A stretch of DNA of 64,000 bases from Lunularia cruciata (GCA_948567375.1 OX419762.1:55198841-55262840), one strand, 5' to 3'; shown: positions 1 through 9,960, counted from the stretch's first letter. Notes: generated by a model not told the origin, from the letters alone. Made by a program: numbers and translations.

Positions 1-770
1 CACAAGAGGATAGAGTTAGCTAGATAAATAACAGTGTGAGACTTTTCAACTAGAAGAGAAGACATTGCATAAATGGAAATTCAAGATAGGTTTAGAGCAG
101 ACACAGCACCAACATGGAAGAGGAGAGAGATCGGGATATGGAACGAAATCGATCATCTTGTCAATGAGTTTGTATTTTATTTTGGAGGATTATATAAAAG
201 GAGTTTTACATATGGAGAAAAGAAGCGGAGTCGGATGTTTCAAATGAAAACTAAGCGAAAGCGGGGGAGAAGGGAAAGCGTGCAGCGGCATTTGTTAATC
301 AGGATGGGCATAATCGACCCCTTCACATGAGAGGAGAGGGAAGGGGAGAGAGAGAGAAAGGAGGCAAGGAATGAAAGGATATTCTAGAGTTTTAGAGACT
401 TCACCAGCCTACATCACATGAGTGAATAGCCGGGTCTATTTGTTTTTCAATTTTGGTTCCATTGGTACCTAGATTGAAGGCTATGGAGAATTGAAAGAAA
501 GTTATGAACACTTTTAGGTTTTTTAGGGTTTAGAGAGATTATTCACATTAAGAGTGATGGGTCTGGAATTTTTGTTTTGTAATCTCTTGCTATTCATGCT
601 TGAGTTCCATGGGAACTTAGTTTGAAAACTTTTGAGATGAAAATTGGAAATTATGACAGTTTATAGTCTTTAGGGTTTGTAGAGATTGTATTTACTCATA
701 TGAGTTGGGATGTGAGGGGTTGTGGTTTTGCAAGTATATAGAGAAGGGCATCATGGGTCACAATAGTTAT
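1..770. other. Unassigned sequence upstream of LINE 1
   Basis: I recognise no gene or repeat boundary here. A short open frame at 73-330 encodes about 85 residues with a basic Arg/Lys-rich stretch but no domain I know, and the surrounding purine-rich sequence could open frames by chance. The 5' end of the LINE that follows may lie in the last part of this interval, but I cannot place it. Confidence 0.4.
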
Positions 771-774
771 TCTT

Positions 775-999
775 GTGCTAGCCATGGCTACACTTCTTCA
801 TATGGGGTCGCCTAGAGCAGCTCGGGATGTACCATGCCCGGTGTATCATAGAGATTTTACCTTGCAAGGAGTAAAGACCCATGTGGGAAGGATGCACAAA
901 AACTATGATTGGACCACTTGGGATGCTCACGTGGCGAGTGACCACATCTACAGTGGTGACATTCAAGGACTACACATGCTTCCTCTATCCCTTCATTGA
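775..999 (+). pseudogene. LINE 1 N-terminal C2H2-type zinc finger segment
   Basis: The frame encodes about 74 residues with a zinc-finger-like pattern: Cys, a position where Tyr now stands in place of the second Cys, then Phe, Leu, and His-x3/4-His (CPVYHRDF...KTHVGRMH). R2-clade retrotransposons carry such fingers at the N-terminus for DNA target binding. The lost second Cys and the early stop agree with decay. It lies in the same orientation as, and upstream of, the reverse transcriptase. It could be a chance remnant of another zinc-finger protein, but the downstream linker and RT support the LINE reading. Confidence 0.55.
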
Positions 1000-1799
1000 C
1001 TGTTCCAGGAATACAGATAGAATTGTGGGAGTGCTTAGTATCTTAGGCAGGTTGTATCTTGGGGTTATTTGAGACTGGTTTTCCATGTCCACATATATTC
1101 CATAGGCTACCCCATACACTCCATGATGAGGCTAGACATGCTTCTTTTTTTACCACTTGATCATTTAGCAGGTGATTCCTTGGACGAGTTAGCATGGTTC
1201 TTATTCCTCTTACTCCCTTTATGGTGCCTTTGCTATGCTAGAGAAGGACATGCATGGAATATAAACGTGGCTGCTAGATTTTGTAAATTCTGAGTGGAGT
1301 ATTGTACTGCATTGCAAGAGGAGTGTGTTAGGGCTGCACATTTTAGGAGATAGATTCTGCCATAGGATACCACAAAGTCCACAAGATTACAATGGTGTAG
1401 GATATTGGGTAAGGCAGGAGAATTTAGTAGAGCAGAACAAGCATTACACCTTCTGTTTATGGCCAGTCCCACTGATGAGACTATCTCTTCCATGCACTCA
1501 CTACATCCTATGGCAAGAGAGGGAGTACCATAAGAGGTCTAAGAATATTAGCTTGAGCAGCTTTTATGTCTTGATAGGTTACTATTTTCACAAGTGTTGT
1601 GCTTTGCCCCTTGCTTCTCCTTTTTTGCTTGTCAAGGATGATATATGAGCATCTTAGAGATTTCTTTCAAGCAAATGATCCTTCTAGTGGATTTATAAAG
1701 CTATTTTAGGTGGCTATAGTAGTAGCAAGGGACATATTCCTATGCAAATTAGTTGGGTGTTAGCGGTTAGTTGACTTCTCATGATAAAGAAGAGCATAA

Positions 1800-2660
1800 G
1801 GTGCATTAGACCAGTTGTAATTAGAGAGATCTTTTGCACTTATTTAGCCACACCATTGTCCTTCAACATTAATCTCACTTCCAAGAGCACCTTAGTCCAT
1901 ATCAATTTGGAGTAGCTACATTTGGAGGTCGCAAAGCTATTTCCCTAGGTATTAGGGCACTCCTAGATATCCATCTAAAATGGGTTATCCTATAGGTGGA
2001 TGTTGAGAATGTTTTTAATAGCATCTCTCAAGCATCTATCTTTAGAGAGCTTAAGGAGGCTAGTGGATCCTTGCCAAGTCTCATTCCCTTTGTGCAATTT
2101 TTCTATGGCTCTCTTGCTTCCTTTTATTACTAGCATGGATGGTCATATGAAGGAGTCATTGTCTTGGAGTCAATTGTTGATACACAATAGGGAGATCCTT
2201 TAGGGGGACCTTTGTTTGCCATAGCTCACTTCAAAGCTCTCTTATTTACTACTTTGGCCATGTTAGGTTGGGTATTTCACTCCTTGGCAGATGATGCATA
2301 TGATACACACATTGTGGGCCTTGTAGATTAGGCAGGCCTTGGATCACTTGACTACCAAGCTACATTTTGTAAGCTTGAGAGTCAAGGTGTCAAAGTGCAA
2401 AGTATGGTCCCCTTTAAGTGTCCCTCCCCACCTTGAGCTTCCAGAGTGGTGTGCCACATCCATAGATGGTCTATGTATTCTTGGAATACAAATAGGATCT
2501 GAGGATTTTGTCACATGCTTCTTGGATGCTACTCTTGTTAATGCTCCATGTGGATGACCTTCCTCTACTAGGAGATCCGTAGGTGACATTTGGTATACTC
2601 TCCTCTAGTATTGCGCATCAATCAACTTACCTTCTCTGCATGGTTCCCCCTTCCTTGACT
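1800..2660 (+). pseudogene. LINE 1 reverse transcriptase core (broken)
   Basis: Translation across several stops shows the fingers/palm motifs of a LINE reverse transcriptase: GGRKAISLGIRALL, then VDVENVFNSIS (first catalytic Asp region), then QGDPLGGPLFA (template-grip motif), then SLADDAYDTH (the ADD of the catalytic site). The protein would prime reverse transcription of element RNA on nicked chromosomal DNA. Several in-frame stops, for example just before the GDPLGGP motif, show that it is not functional. The copy at 34,964-36,161 is too truncated to retain this domain. Confidence 0.7.
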
Positions 2661-2672
2661 TTCTTATGATGA

Positions 2673-3770
2673 TTGAGAGCTTTTGATAAGAGGATTATGG
2701 GAGTCTTTGGTTATATCATTGGACCAAGGACATTTGAGTATGTGACGGAGGATTTGGCATGTAGACAGACATTTCTACCAATCTCATATGGAGGGGTAGG
2801 CCTATTATCTATGGAGGAGACTGCACTTATAGAAATTTTGGGTAGTTGTGCTCTCTTGGCACCCCTACTTTCCTCATGTTTTGTGGTTGCTGATAGTTTG
2901 GGAGACATATGTGACCAAGGTGAAGGAGGGATCATTTCTCTCCATGTATTACTATGGCAGATGAGAGATGGTCTATCTCCACAAGCACAAGAGGACCTTC
3001 AATCCTTTGCTTCACTACTGTCAAATTGGACAAGAGGTTTGCAGACTTCCTTGATGGAGCAATAGTGTCATCATATGCTACATTCTCTCTTAGATGACTT
3101 GTCTATTCCTTGGGCCACTAGAGCACATCTTTGCTCTTGCTCCAACAAGTATGGATGCTCTTGGATCCTAGCTCAACCATACATTAGGGCTTTCCAACTC
3201 ACAATCGCAACTTTCTCTACCATGATGAGGTTATGTCTAGGTTTGGTCCACCCATCTACATCTTAGTTACTCACTTGTGAGTGTGGTCCTACACTAGATG
3301 CAATAGTTGTCCATATGACATGGTGTCCTTATGGAAGACAGAGGATATCTACCCATGATATCATCAAGGATATAGTGTTTGCTATTGTATGAGAGAGTGG
3401 ATACCTTGCTTGGAAGGAGCATTCGTGTTCTTTGAAAATAGCATATGTCAAGGTAGACTTATACTTGGTCTGAGATGATCAGGTGACAATAGTAAATGTT
3501 GTGGTTATAGATCTTGTGTGTGATGCAATTTTGGAAAGGGTGACTACTTATTCTCCTGGATGGGCGGCAAGCGTAGTAGCAGCACGTAAGGTTTACAAGT
3601 ATAGGGGTATGCAATGAGGTCACCTCTTTGTTCCTCTAGCCTTGGAGTTATATAGAGCAATGGACACAATGTTAGACACATTTGTCAAAGAGTGCATGAG
3701 AGCTTATCATATTAGACGCCAAGGGGTACCACTCTCACCCTCATATTTTGTAGCATACTTTAGATAGAGT
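2673..3770 (+). pseudogene. LINE 1 C-terminal region with Cys/His knuckle and endonuclease
   Basis: The first part (2,673-3,065) encodes the segment after the RT, with the conserved LPISYGGVGLLSMEE motif. After a stop and a second segment (3,075-3,266), the remains of a Cys-x-Cys...His...Cys knuckle (CECG...VHM...CP) lead into a nuclease-like region in which the acidic residues of the PD-(D/E)xK type are partly lost (VDLYLV, then VNVVVID). The better copy at 35,175-35,708 keeps ADLYLV and ADVVVTDP. The family role would be nicking the target for target-primed reverse transcription. Confidence 0.65.
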
Positions 3771-4018
3771 GTGTGCATTGCTCTATAGAGAGCATTGGTT
3801 GGTGCAATCCATAAGGAAGCAATCAATCTAGGTGATATTTCTTTGGATGCTCTAATATTTTGTAAACCTTACAACTTTCATAGGGTCGGATATCTTAGGT
3901 GCGATAGGGTAGATTTCTCATATTGGTACTTTTGGGCTAGGCCATTTTACCTCTTCTCTCTCCCTTGTATGGCTTGATGGGGTCTTCCCATCCTTGTGTT
4001 CTATGTTCCTTGTGGGCA

Positions 4019-4296
4019 TAATAACAAAGGAGGAAGGTAATTGCAACACTTGATAGGCATATTATTTGTTCCCTTCCTATGAATATTTCATGAATGAGTA
4101 TAATAGATAGCAATCATATGATGATTATGAAGAAGCAGCTTAATAAGGTTATATGGGCAAGGAGATAACTTAGGATTTCAATTAGTAAATTATGGAATTT
4201 TCAACAAAAATAATATAAAAACCTTTATGAATGATCTTGTGAAATTTATTGGGTGGGTTGGCAAATTACTCATAAATTTTTCAGGATTCTAAATCT
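4019..4296. other. Intergenic, nothing recognised
   Basis: AT-rich sequence between the LINE tail and the tRNA-like fossil. No coding or repeat signal is visible. Confidence 0.4.
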
Positions 4297-4380
4297 TATC
4301 CACTTGGCTGAGTGCTTCAAAGCGACAGACTGTAACTCTGCTGAAGGTTTTCTAAGTAGGTGCAAATCCTACCTCTTCCA
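4297..4380 (+). pseudogene. trnY-like: tRNA-Tyr(GTA)-like fossil of organelle/bacterial type
   Basis: The stretch contains TTGGCTGAGTGCTT (D-arm side), GCGACAGACTGTAACTCTGC (anticodon stem-loop with GTA anticodon), a long variable arm and GTGCAAATCCTAC (T arm), followed by CCTCTTCCA. From memory this order and spacing match class-II bacterial-type tRNA-Tyr as found in plant mitochondria. The 5' acceptor strand no longer pairs well with the 3' strand and the T loop has lost GTTCGA, so it is probably a nuclear fossil of organellar DNA. A tRNA-derived SINE head is a less likely alternative. Confidence 0.55.
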
Positions 4381-4796
4381 AGTATACTTGGTATTTCAAA
4401 TAGAGGCAAAGTATGTAATTGTGTGCTTAACCCTTCAGGCAGTTATAAACCTTAACCCTCTTGTGTTTTCACCGTGAAATTCACCTTTGTTGACCGTGAA
4501 TAGTCACAAAGAAGCAAATTATCCATAAATTTCACTCTTTCAACAAGAAACCGTGAAATTCACATTTTTGACTATTTTGTCTATCTTTCTTGAGAATTTT
4601 TGAAATAAATTTATAGACCCTTTTAATTTGATAGCCAATTTTAATTGAAGTGTCCCGTTAAAGTGCCCAGATTCATGATGGGAAGTGTCGGAAGCCCATT
4701 CAAAAAATGACCACTTTTAGTTTCATTGCCACATTTTTAATTACGGAGTGGTAAGGATTTCTCGCTTCTCTAATAGATGATAGGCTTTACAAGAAA
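4381..4796. other. Intergenic, nothing recognised
   Basis: Contains repeated short phrases such as CCGTGAAATTCAC at about 4,472-4,484 and 4,550-4,562, without a larger structure that I can define. Confidence 0.35.
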
Positions 4797-5665
4797 TGGT
4801 TGAGGTACATGAAGCAGTACAAAGAAACACGGGAGCTTAAGAACAAGTTCACCGGAGAAGAGCTCACAGAGAAGGAATATGGCAAAGAGTGGAGAACTAT
4901 AACGGATAAATTGAATGGAATGTGTACGTGTTTTGCAAAAATGGAAGTCATGTTTAAGAACAGAGCAAACATTAGTCCACTTCTATGGTAATTCTAGGAG
5001 ATATAAATCCCAAATCAAGCCTAATTGGCGAGGAGGAGGTCCATGAAAGTGCATAGGAGTGATCTCAGTTCCCATCTCCTCCAGAGGTGGTGCATGAGGA
5101 CTTGGGCCCCTGCTTTGTCCCAAACATCCAAGGGGTGGAAAGTATACTACTGAGTGTATGCATGGACAATGGAGTTGTATCACCCAAGGATGTGTTACCA
5201 TTTTGTTGCACCAATCAAGAACTCACCTTTTGTTGCACCACCTCCTTTAAATCCTATAGTGCATGGATCCGAGTGTGCTTTCCTTGACCAAGAAGTGGAA
5301 TGTGACTCAAAGAGGAGAAAAGCTAGAATATCAGCCAATAAGGTATCAAAGTTGTCACCTAGTTTATCATTGTCTCATGATTTAGCAAAAATTACCATGT
5401 TGAAGGCAAATATTATAGAGTCTAGTGAGAGGTTAAGACTAGCTTAACTAGAAGCCACAAACATGAGAAAAAGAGAGAAAAAAATGATGAAAATGGAAGC
5501 TGAGCGGGTTAGATTAGAGACAAAGAAAATGAAAGTTGAAATTGAGAAGAAATTGAATGTAGATAAAATGAAAGGTATGGAAAACAAACACAAATTTAAG
5601 GAGAAAAGTTTGGAGTCAAAGCACACTCATGAAATCAAAATGAGTCTCATACCAGCTGGAAAATC
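4797..5665 (+). pseudogene. Myb/SANT-like plus coiled-coil protein, 5' part, split by the DNMT retrotransposon
   Basis: The region starting at 4,800 encodes a Lys/Glu-rich segment with KEYGKEWRTITDKLNG and KNRANISP, which resembles the trihelix/Myb-SANT accessory proteins of plants and Harbinger transposons. A frame shared by 5,154-5,444 and 5,448-5,665 follows, broken by a TAA at 5,445. Its end is a strong coiled coil of Glu/Lys/Met heptads (about 5,463-5,640). The frame runs to the target duplication AATC at 5,662-5,665 and continues at 15,489. It was probably already decayed when hit, because stops interrupt both halves of the 5' part. The exact family is uncertain. Confidence 0.55.
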
Positions 5666-5771
5666 TGTTGTGCGTATATACATCGCTACACAACATACAT
5701 CGCTGTCAACATCATACACTATAGAAGCACAACTCACACATAAGTCATACATAGACTCTAAAGTGCCACAA
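5666..5771 (-). repeat. Split direct repeat B2 (106 bp, element end)
   Basis: The 106 bp are nearly identical to 6,232-6,337 (B1). On the plus strand B2 begins TGTTGTGCG at the target duplication and ends GTGCCACAA where repeat A2 starts. It is the outer end of the element on the coding strand's 3' side. No copy lies next to A1 at the other end of the element. Confidence 0.85.
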
Positions 5772-6229
5772 TGATGTAATCAGATTGCTTACACTCTCAA
5801 CTCAACTCAACTCAACTCAGATTAGTACTTGATCTGTCACTCTATCAACTGCCAACAACTTGGCACTGGTTACAGTCAAGCCACACCCACTCAAGCATAG
5901 AGAATCCAAGTGACGCTCGCCGGCCTCTGTCCACCATAGCCAGGAACTCGAAGGCTCAACATCAGAGAAGTGAGCTCTCTGGAGCTCACTTCAAAACTAT
6001 ACCCCCTGGACTCGAGCTAGCACTGGAACCCTAATGGTCCCGCTGACGGCACACTCAACGGTGCGAACGGTGCAAAGTGACGGTGGGCCCCACCGTGAAG
6101 TTAGTACCCCGAACACCAAATCAAACTGTCGGAAAGTAGTCCCTAAGAAACTACTAGAATAACTCTAACTACTATCATTGGAACTCCAATGTCCGAGCAG
6201 CTAGATGTGGAACTACAAATGGCATGATA
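5772..6229 (-). repeat. Split direct repeat A2 (458 bp)
   Basis: Matches 15,041-15,488 (A1) over its full length with scattered substitutions and one 10-bp difference in a CAACT-type run near its plus-strand start. On the coding strand it begins TATCATGCC, where A1 has TGTCACGCC (two C/T-type transitions), and ends in TACATCA. Confidence 0.85.
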
Positions 6230-6235
6230 GCTGTC
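6226..6235. promoter_or_regulatory. Palindromic A2/B1 junction (inferred GACAGCTGTC)
   Basis: The present sequence is GATAGCTGTC. Comparison with A1, which ends in GTGACA on the plus strand, suggests an ancestral perfect palindrome GACAGCTGTC. The outer ends of the insertion correspond to cutting this palindrome on both sides of its central GC. I infer that this is the integrase-processing or circle-junction site. Confidence 0.5.
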
Positions 6236-6337
6236 GTGCGTATATACATCGCTACACAACATACATCACTGTCAAGATCATACACTATAGAAGCACAACT
6301 CACACATAAGTCATACATAGACTCTAAAGTGCCACAA
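6232..6337 (-). repeat. Split direct repeat B1 (106 bp)
   Basis: Near-identical to B2 at 5,666-5,771. On the coding strand it begins TTGTGGCACTTTAG directly after the polypurine tract and ends CGCACGACA before the GC spacer and A2. B1 plus A2 together (565 bp including the spacer) have the position and TG...CA limits expected of an LTR unit defined by polypurine tract and primer site. Confidence 0.85.
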
Positions 6338-6348
6338 TCGCCCCCCTA
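6338..6348 (-). promoter_or_regulatory. Polypurine tract
   Basis: On the coding strand the sequence AGGGGGGCGA lies immediately before B1. A purine run at this place primes plus-strand cDNA synthesis in LTR retrotransposons, so it defines the start of the repeat unit as B1, not A2. Confidence 0.65.
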
Positions 6349-6505
6349 GCTGGCGGTTAGGTCCCTCTAACCCCAGATAGCCATCTACTCTAAGTATATG
6401 GTATACCCTCTAATGGGCAAAGATCAGGAGGCCAGGTGCTATGGAGCCCCATCGTTAGTCGCCTGTCTGCAATCTATACCATATAAAGAATGAACTAGCT
6501 ATAGG

Positions 6506-6850
6506 TCAAGTACATCTAGGACATAACCACTGTCCTTGAGGAACCACCGTGAGGGGAGGAGTCATACATGCCATATGCCATCCTCTCGAACAGCTATCAC
6601 ACACTAACATAGTAGCAGCTCCACCAGAAGAGCCACATAACATACACCTCAAGCCTGCACGTACAAGTGCCAAGCTTGGGTCCATAGTACCATCAATGTT
6701 TGGAAGGTGGCATGGCGCACAATTGCGCACATGATCCTTCCAAACAACACCATCACGTCCTTCTAACACAAGGACTCCAGATGACAAAACCTCGCGCACT
6801 CTCAAGATAGTGCGGCCTATAGAAACATCAAGTGTCGTTGGTGTTGTCTG
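6506..6850 (-). CDS. C-terminal tail with PHD finger of the retrotransposon integrase
   Basis: The polyprotein ends with a clear PHD zinc finger of C4HC3 type at about 6,512-6,646: CMLC, then CDSC-SRGWH-MAC, then the conserved Trp and CPRC. PHD fingers of this kind usually bind the histone H3 tail and sense Lys4 methylation. It follows a GPY/F-like segment (VREVLSSGVLVLEG, then VVWKDHVRNC) at the integrase C-terminus, the place where chromoviruses carry a chromodomain. By analogy it may steer integration to chromatin with a given H3 state. All eight zinc ligands are present. The only nearby break is a TAG at 6,851-6,853 at a predicted Gln codon. Confidence 0.85.
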   Translation of the reverse strand, partial: QTTPTTLDVSIGRTILRVREVLSSGVLVLEGRDGVVWKDHVRNCAPCHLPNIDGTMDPSLALVRAGLRCMLCGSSGGAATMLVCDSCSRGWHMACMTPPLTVVPQGQWLCPRCT

Positions 6851-8179
6851 CTATAGATATACATAGTCGCCTGGATGAAATCGATGGATCGAGGGTCTAT
6901 AACCTCCTCCTCGAATGGTAGCATAGCGTAAAGTATCTCTATGCTGAGCAATCGCCAAGTTCTCAAAGGCCATCGGCATCACTCTCCGAAAGATCTTTGC
7001 CCGCTGAGAACATGCGCTCATCCATCCATCGGGGTCATCCAAGTCCAAAACTATAGTAGCATCTCGACAAATGGCTGCAGGTAAATTTGGATCTCGTCCA
7101 TAGAGTAGAAAGTATGGAGAGAAGGATGCTAAGGAGGCTTGCCGGCTGAACCGATAGCCCATGGCCAACCAAGGTAACTGGAGATCCCAATCTCCCAAGT
7201 GGCCTCTCTACAAACCATACTTTCGCAATCCTCTCTTCACCGTCTGAACCACTCTCTCTGCTAATCCATCTGCCTCAGGGTGATCTCGGGATGTAGTACG
7301 ATAATCAATCAAAGCCTTGTCACACAAGACCTGAAACTCCCCCAAGAACTCTGTACCCTAATCAGTCAAAACCTCAGCTGGTGCACCAAAATGACTAAGA
7401 ACTCGATCTAGGAACGAGTAAGCTGTCCCTTCACTAGACTTGTCAAGAAGTGCCACCAACTCAATCCACTTGGAGAAGTGCTTCACCATCACCAAAACAT
7501 ACCGATGATGTCTCACAGTCAGCGGTAAAGGTCCGCTGAAGTCCAAACTCCAACGGTAACCCAATCCCATGATAGATAATGGGTGTAACTGTGGCATAGG
7601 AGCATTGAATGATGCTCTAACTCGGTCACAAACCACACATCTGGCAACAAACTATTGTACCTCGGTCTACATACCGCGCCATCAATAATGACTTTGGAGT
7701 AAGCTATATGTACGCTTTACTCCAAAATGTCCTAGCTCCTCATGAGCATGACGGACCAACTGTGGTCTCTGTGATGGAAGTGGTACTACTCGCACTCTAC
7801 CATCCTCCCATACACGCAAAAGGTGTCTACCCTCCAATCTGAACCGTCTGGCTCGCTGAAGAACACAGTCTCTCTCCTTGGCCCCAACTGTGCCACCCAC
7901 AACACCAGTGCAAAGATAGTCCATCACTAAGACATCATCATGAATGTCTCGCTGAACTGTACCAATACCTTCACTCTCTGGATCTGTGACCTCAATAACT
8001 CCTCCTATATGCGCTGAGAAAGATACCACCAAAGTCTCTGCAAATATACACAGAAAGGCCGATGCATGCCAACCTGGCACCATCTCCTCATCTGTCTCAC
8101 CATGCCAACGTGCTCCGGTCTGATCCTGCTGGCTGGGACATGGGTTTCTACTCAACCCATCTGCATCACGGTTCACCAC
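6851..8179 (-). pseudogene. Integrase of the DNMT gypsy element (stops at TAG/TGA)
   Basis: Zinc-binding HHCC module: VRHAHEELGHFG (about 7,700-7,760), then the CVVC pair near 7,635. The catalytic core has the first Asp in RWSLDFSGPL (about 7,540), the second in EVLTD followed by a stop where Gln of DQGTEF is expected (7,358-7,360), and the Glu in ADGLAERVVQTVKRG. The domain joins cDNA to chromosomal DNA. It shares one frame with the PHD tail. In-frame TAG codons at 7,358, 7,208 and 6,851, plus TGA and TAG codons between 7,636 and 7,682, break it. No tyrosine recombinase is encoded, which matters because the termini are of split-repeat type. Confidence 0.85.
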
Positions 8180-8750
8180 TCCAAGTCTGTGAACAATCGT
8201 GAAATCATACTCTTGTAAAATTAGAGCCTATCGTGCAAGCTTCCCTGAAAGCTTGTTGGACTCCATCAACCACTTCAGCGGCTGATGATCAGTGATGAGA
8301 GTGAAGGGGTTACCAAATAGGTAACATCGAAAATGTGCTATTGCCTAAATTGTTGCCAAGCACTCTCCCTCATATGAACTATACTTTGCCTCCGCTGAAT
8401 TTTTGGAGCAACTAGCATAGGCCACCACAAACTCCTTCTCCTCATCATCATGCTGGGTGAGCACCGCTCCAAGCCCCAACATACTCCAATCAGTGTGAAC
8501 CTGAAATGGTCGTCCCCTAATCGGTCTCCTCAAAATAGGAGCAGATGTCAACCTCTCCTTGAGCTCTACAAAAGCTCTCTCCTGCTCATCTCCCCAACAC
8601 CACTCCTGTGTAAGCTTGGTCAGCTTTGTCAAGGCCTTGGCAATGGCACTAAATCCTCTAACATAGCGGCGATAGAAGTTTGCCAACCCAAGGAATGCTC
8701 GCACTCTGCTCGCATCCGTAGGCCGAGGAATACGTGCAATAGCCTCCACC
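8180..8750 (-). pseudogene. RNase H domain of the DNMT gypsy element
   Basis: Follows the RT in the same frame. VHTDWSMLGLGAVLTQ carries the first acidic residue, YSSYEGECLATI the Glu-containing helix, and LITDHQPLKWL the TDH motif typical of gypsy RNase H. The domain degrades the RNA strand of the replication intermediate. Two stops, TAG at 8,345-8,347 and another near 8,231, stand where Trp is expected (AIAHFRCYLFG and LAR-ALILQEYDF contexts), consistent with TGG to TAG changes. Confidence 0.8.
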
Positions 8751-9618
8751 TTGGTCTGCTGGACACCAAGTCCTCCGGGGTAGATAGTGTGACCCAAATA
8801 CTCAACTTGCTCGTGGAAGAACCTACACTTCCCAGGATGTAGTTTGAGTCCATGAGATCTCAACCTCTCAAACACCTCCAACAACTGTCTCTCATGCTCC
8901 TCCACACTAGTGCTATAGACCAAAATGTCATCAATATAACATCGAGCAAAATCCAATCCAGCTAGGATCCTATCCATGACCCTCTGGAACTCAGCAGAAG
9001 CATTCTTCAACCCAAATGGTAAGAACCTCCACTGATATAACACATCCTTGCCGTGAGGATCAATAGCCCAAAATTTGTCTTGGACTTATCCTCCTCCTTG
9101 ATCGGCAACTAATGATATCCCGCTCAAAGATCCAAAGTACTGAAGACCTTTGCATGCCCAATCGCATCAAAAATCTCCTCCGGTGTAGGCATGGTATACC
9201 GATCAGCCCTGGTCTGTTGGTTGATAGGACAGTAATCTCCACACATCCGCCTATCTGTATAGTTGCCATGCATATCCTTCTTGGTTGGCATCACTGTCGC
9301 TGATGCATACTCTCCATGTGAAATCTCCACCAAACCAGCCTCAAAAAGGTCATTGCTCCGGCTTTGAATCAATGTCCTCTCCATATCACTATATTGATAA
9401 GGACGTCGGAAAACTGGTGTGTTGCTAGTCAGCTCAATCCATATACCAGGTCCTTTTAGAGCACCCAAATCCTTCATACTGAAGGCAAAACAACTCGTGT
9501 GACTCCTCAAGAACCTCCAAACCCTCCGTCTTTCCTCTCCAATAAGCTTGGGTCCAAGATCTGGCTCCAAAGTATCCTCTATAATTGTAGTAGGAGTGGA
9601 CGACGTACTGACTGGCTG
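8751..9618 (-). pseudogene. Reverse transcriptase of the DNMT gypsy element
   Basis: The RT begins after a spacer near 9,570 and shows YQYSDMERTLIQ, then GDYCPIN-QQTRADRY, KVFSTLDL, and after a frameshift at about 9,070 YQWRFLPFGLKNASAEFQ and the catalytic CYIDDILVYS (8,927-8,944). The thumb has FLGLANFYRRYVRGFS. The order and motifs are those of Ty3/gypsy RT. A TGA at 9,124 (Arg of LDLRAGYH expected) and a TAG at 9,109 (Gln of GYHQLPI expected) fall in conserved positions. With these codons and the one-base frameshift the copy cannot make RT. Confidence 0.85.
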
Positions 9619-9621
9619 CTA

Positions 9622-9960
9622 CACTGGGCCCTTGGGAGCAATAGTGTCATGCTCCCGACCACTAGAGGTCCCAACCTTTGTGCGAAAAACTCCCTCCACT
9701 CTGGCTGCAAGCTCCACACGTCCTCTACCTGCATCCCATGTGGACCAAGGGTGTAATCCAAGTAGCCCACGCTCACCTGGATGGACTCCAAGTAGACCAC
9801 TCTCCCTAGTAGCTACTAGATGTGTCCCAAGAATACCATGTCCACTCGGTCCATCGCCTCCAGCATGTGCCTGAATCGTCTTGATAGGCACAGGGCTCAC
9901 AAGTGTCCGAGTGGTGATGCCTATCAAGCGCATCCTACGCTGCTCTGCCAAGCCAAGGCT
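9622..9960 (-). pseudogene. Linker between methyltransferase and reverse transcriptase
   Basis: About 110 codons in the pol frame, rich in Gly, His, Thr and Leu, with a short internal repeat of GLLGVHPGE/GLLGLHPW type. I recognise no domain. It ends at a TAG (9,619-9,621). It may be a flexible joint or contain a protease cleavage site that releases the methyltransferase. Confidence 0.5.

Larger units (their letters stand above)
771..4018 (+). mobile_element. Decayed LINE-like retrotransposon, copy 1 (zinc finger-RT-RLE)
   Basis: Fragments of one long polyprotein can be followed along the plus strand in several frames: an N-terminal zinc finger (about 830-900), a linker with a SRAEQAL...LHP-like motif (about 1,420-1,500), reverse transcriptase (about 1,890-2,540), and a C-terminal Cys/His knuckle with endonuclease (about 3,270-3,560). 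This order resembles R2/NeSL-type LINEs with a restriction-like endonuclease. The 3' tail around 3,830-4,018 is homologous to the tails of the copies at 34,964, 59,196 and 59,736. Many stops and frameshifts make it dead. The 5' boundary is approximate. Confidence 0.75.

Noticed and set aside
5666..6337. Plain tandem LTR or partial LTR deletion as explanation of B-A-B
   Set aside because: It would need two independent deletions ending at exactly the same A/B boundary on both sides of the element. The split-repeat reading needs one mechanism. I keep it only as an alternative.
8450..8842. Plus-strand open frame of 130 codons inside the DNMT element
   Set aside because: It is the complement of the RT region, whose minus-strand frame carries clear RT motifs. 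The plus-strand translation has no recognisable domain.
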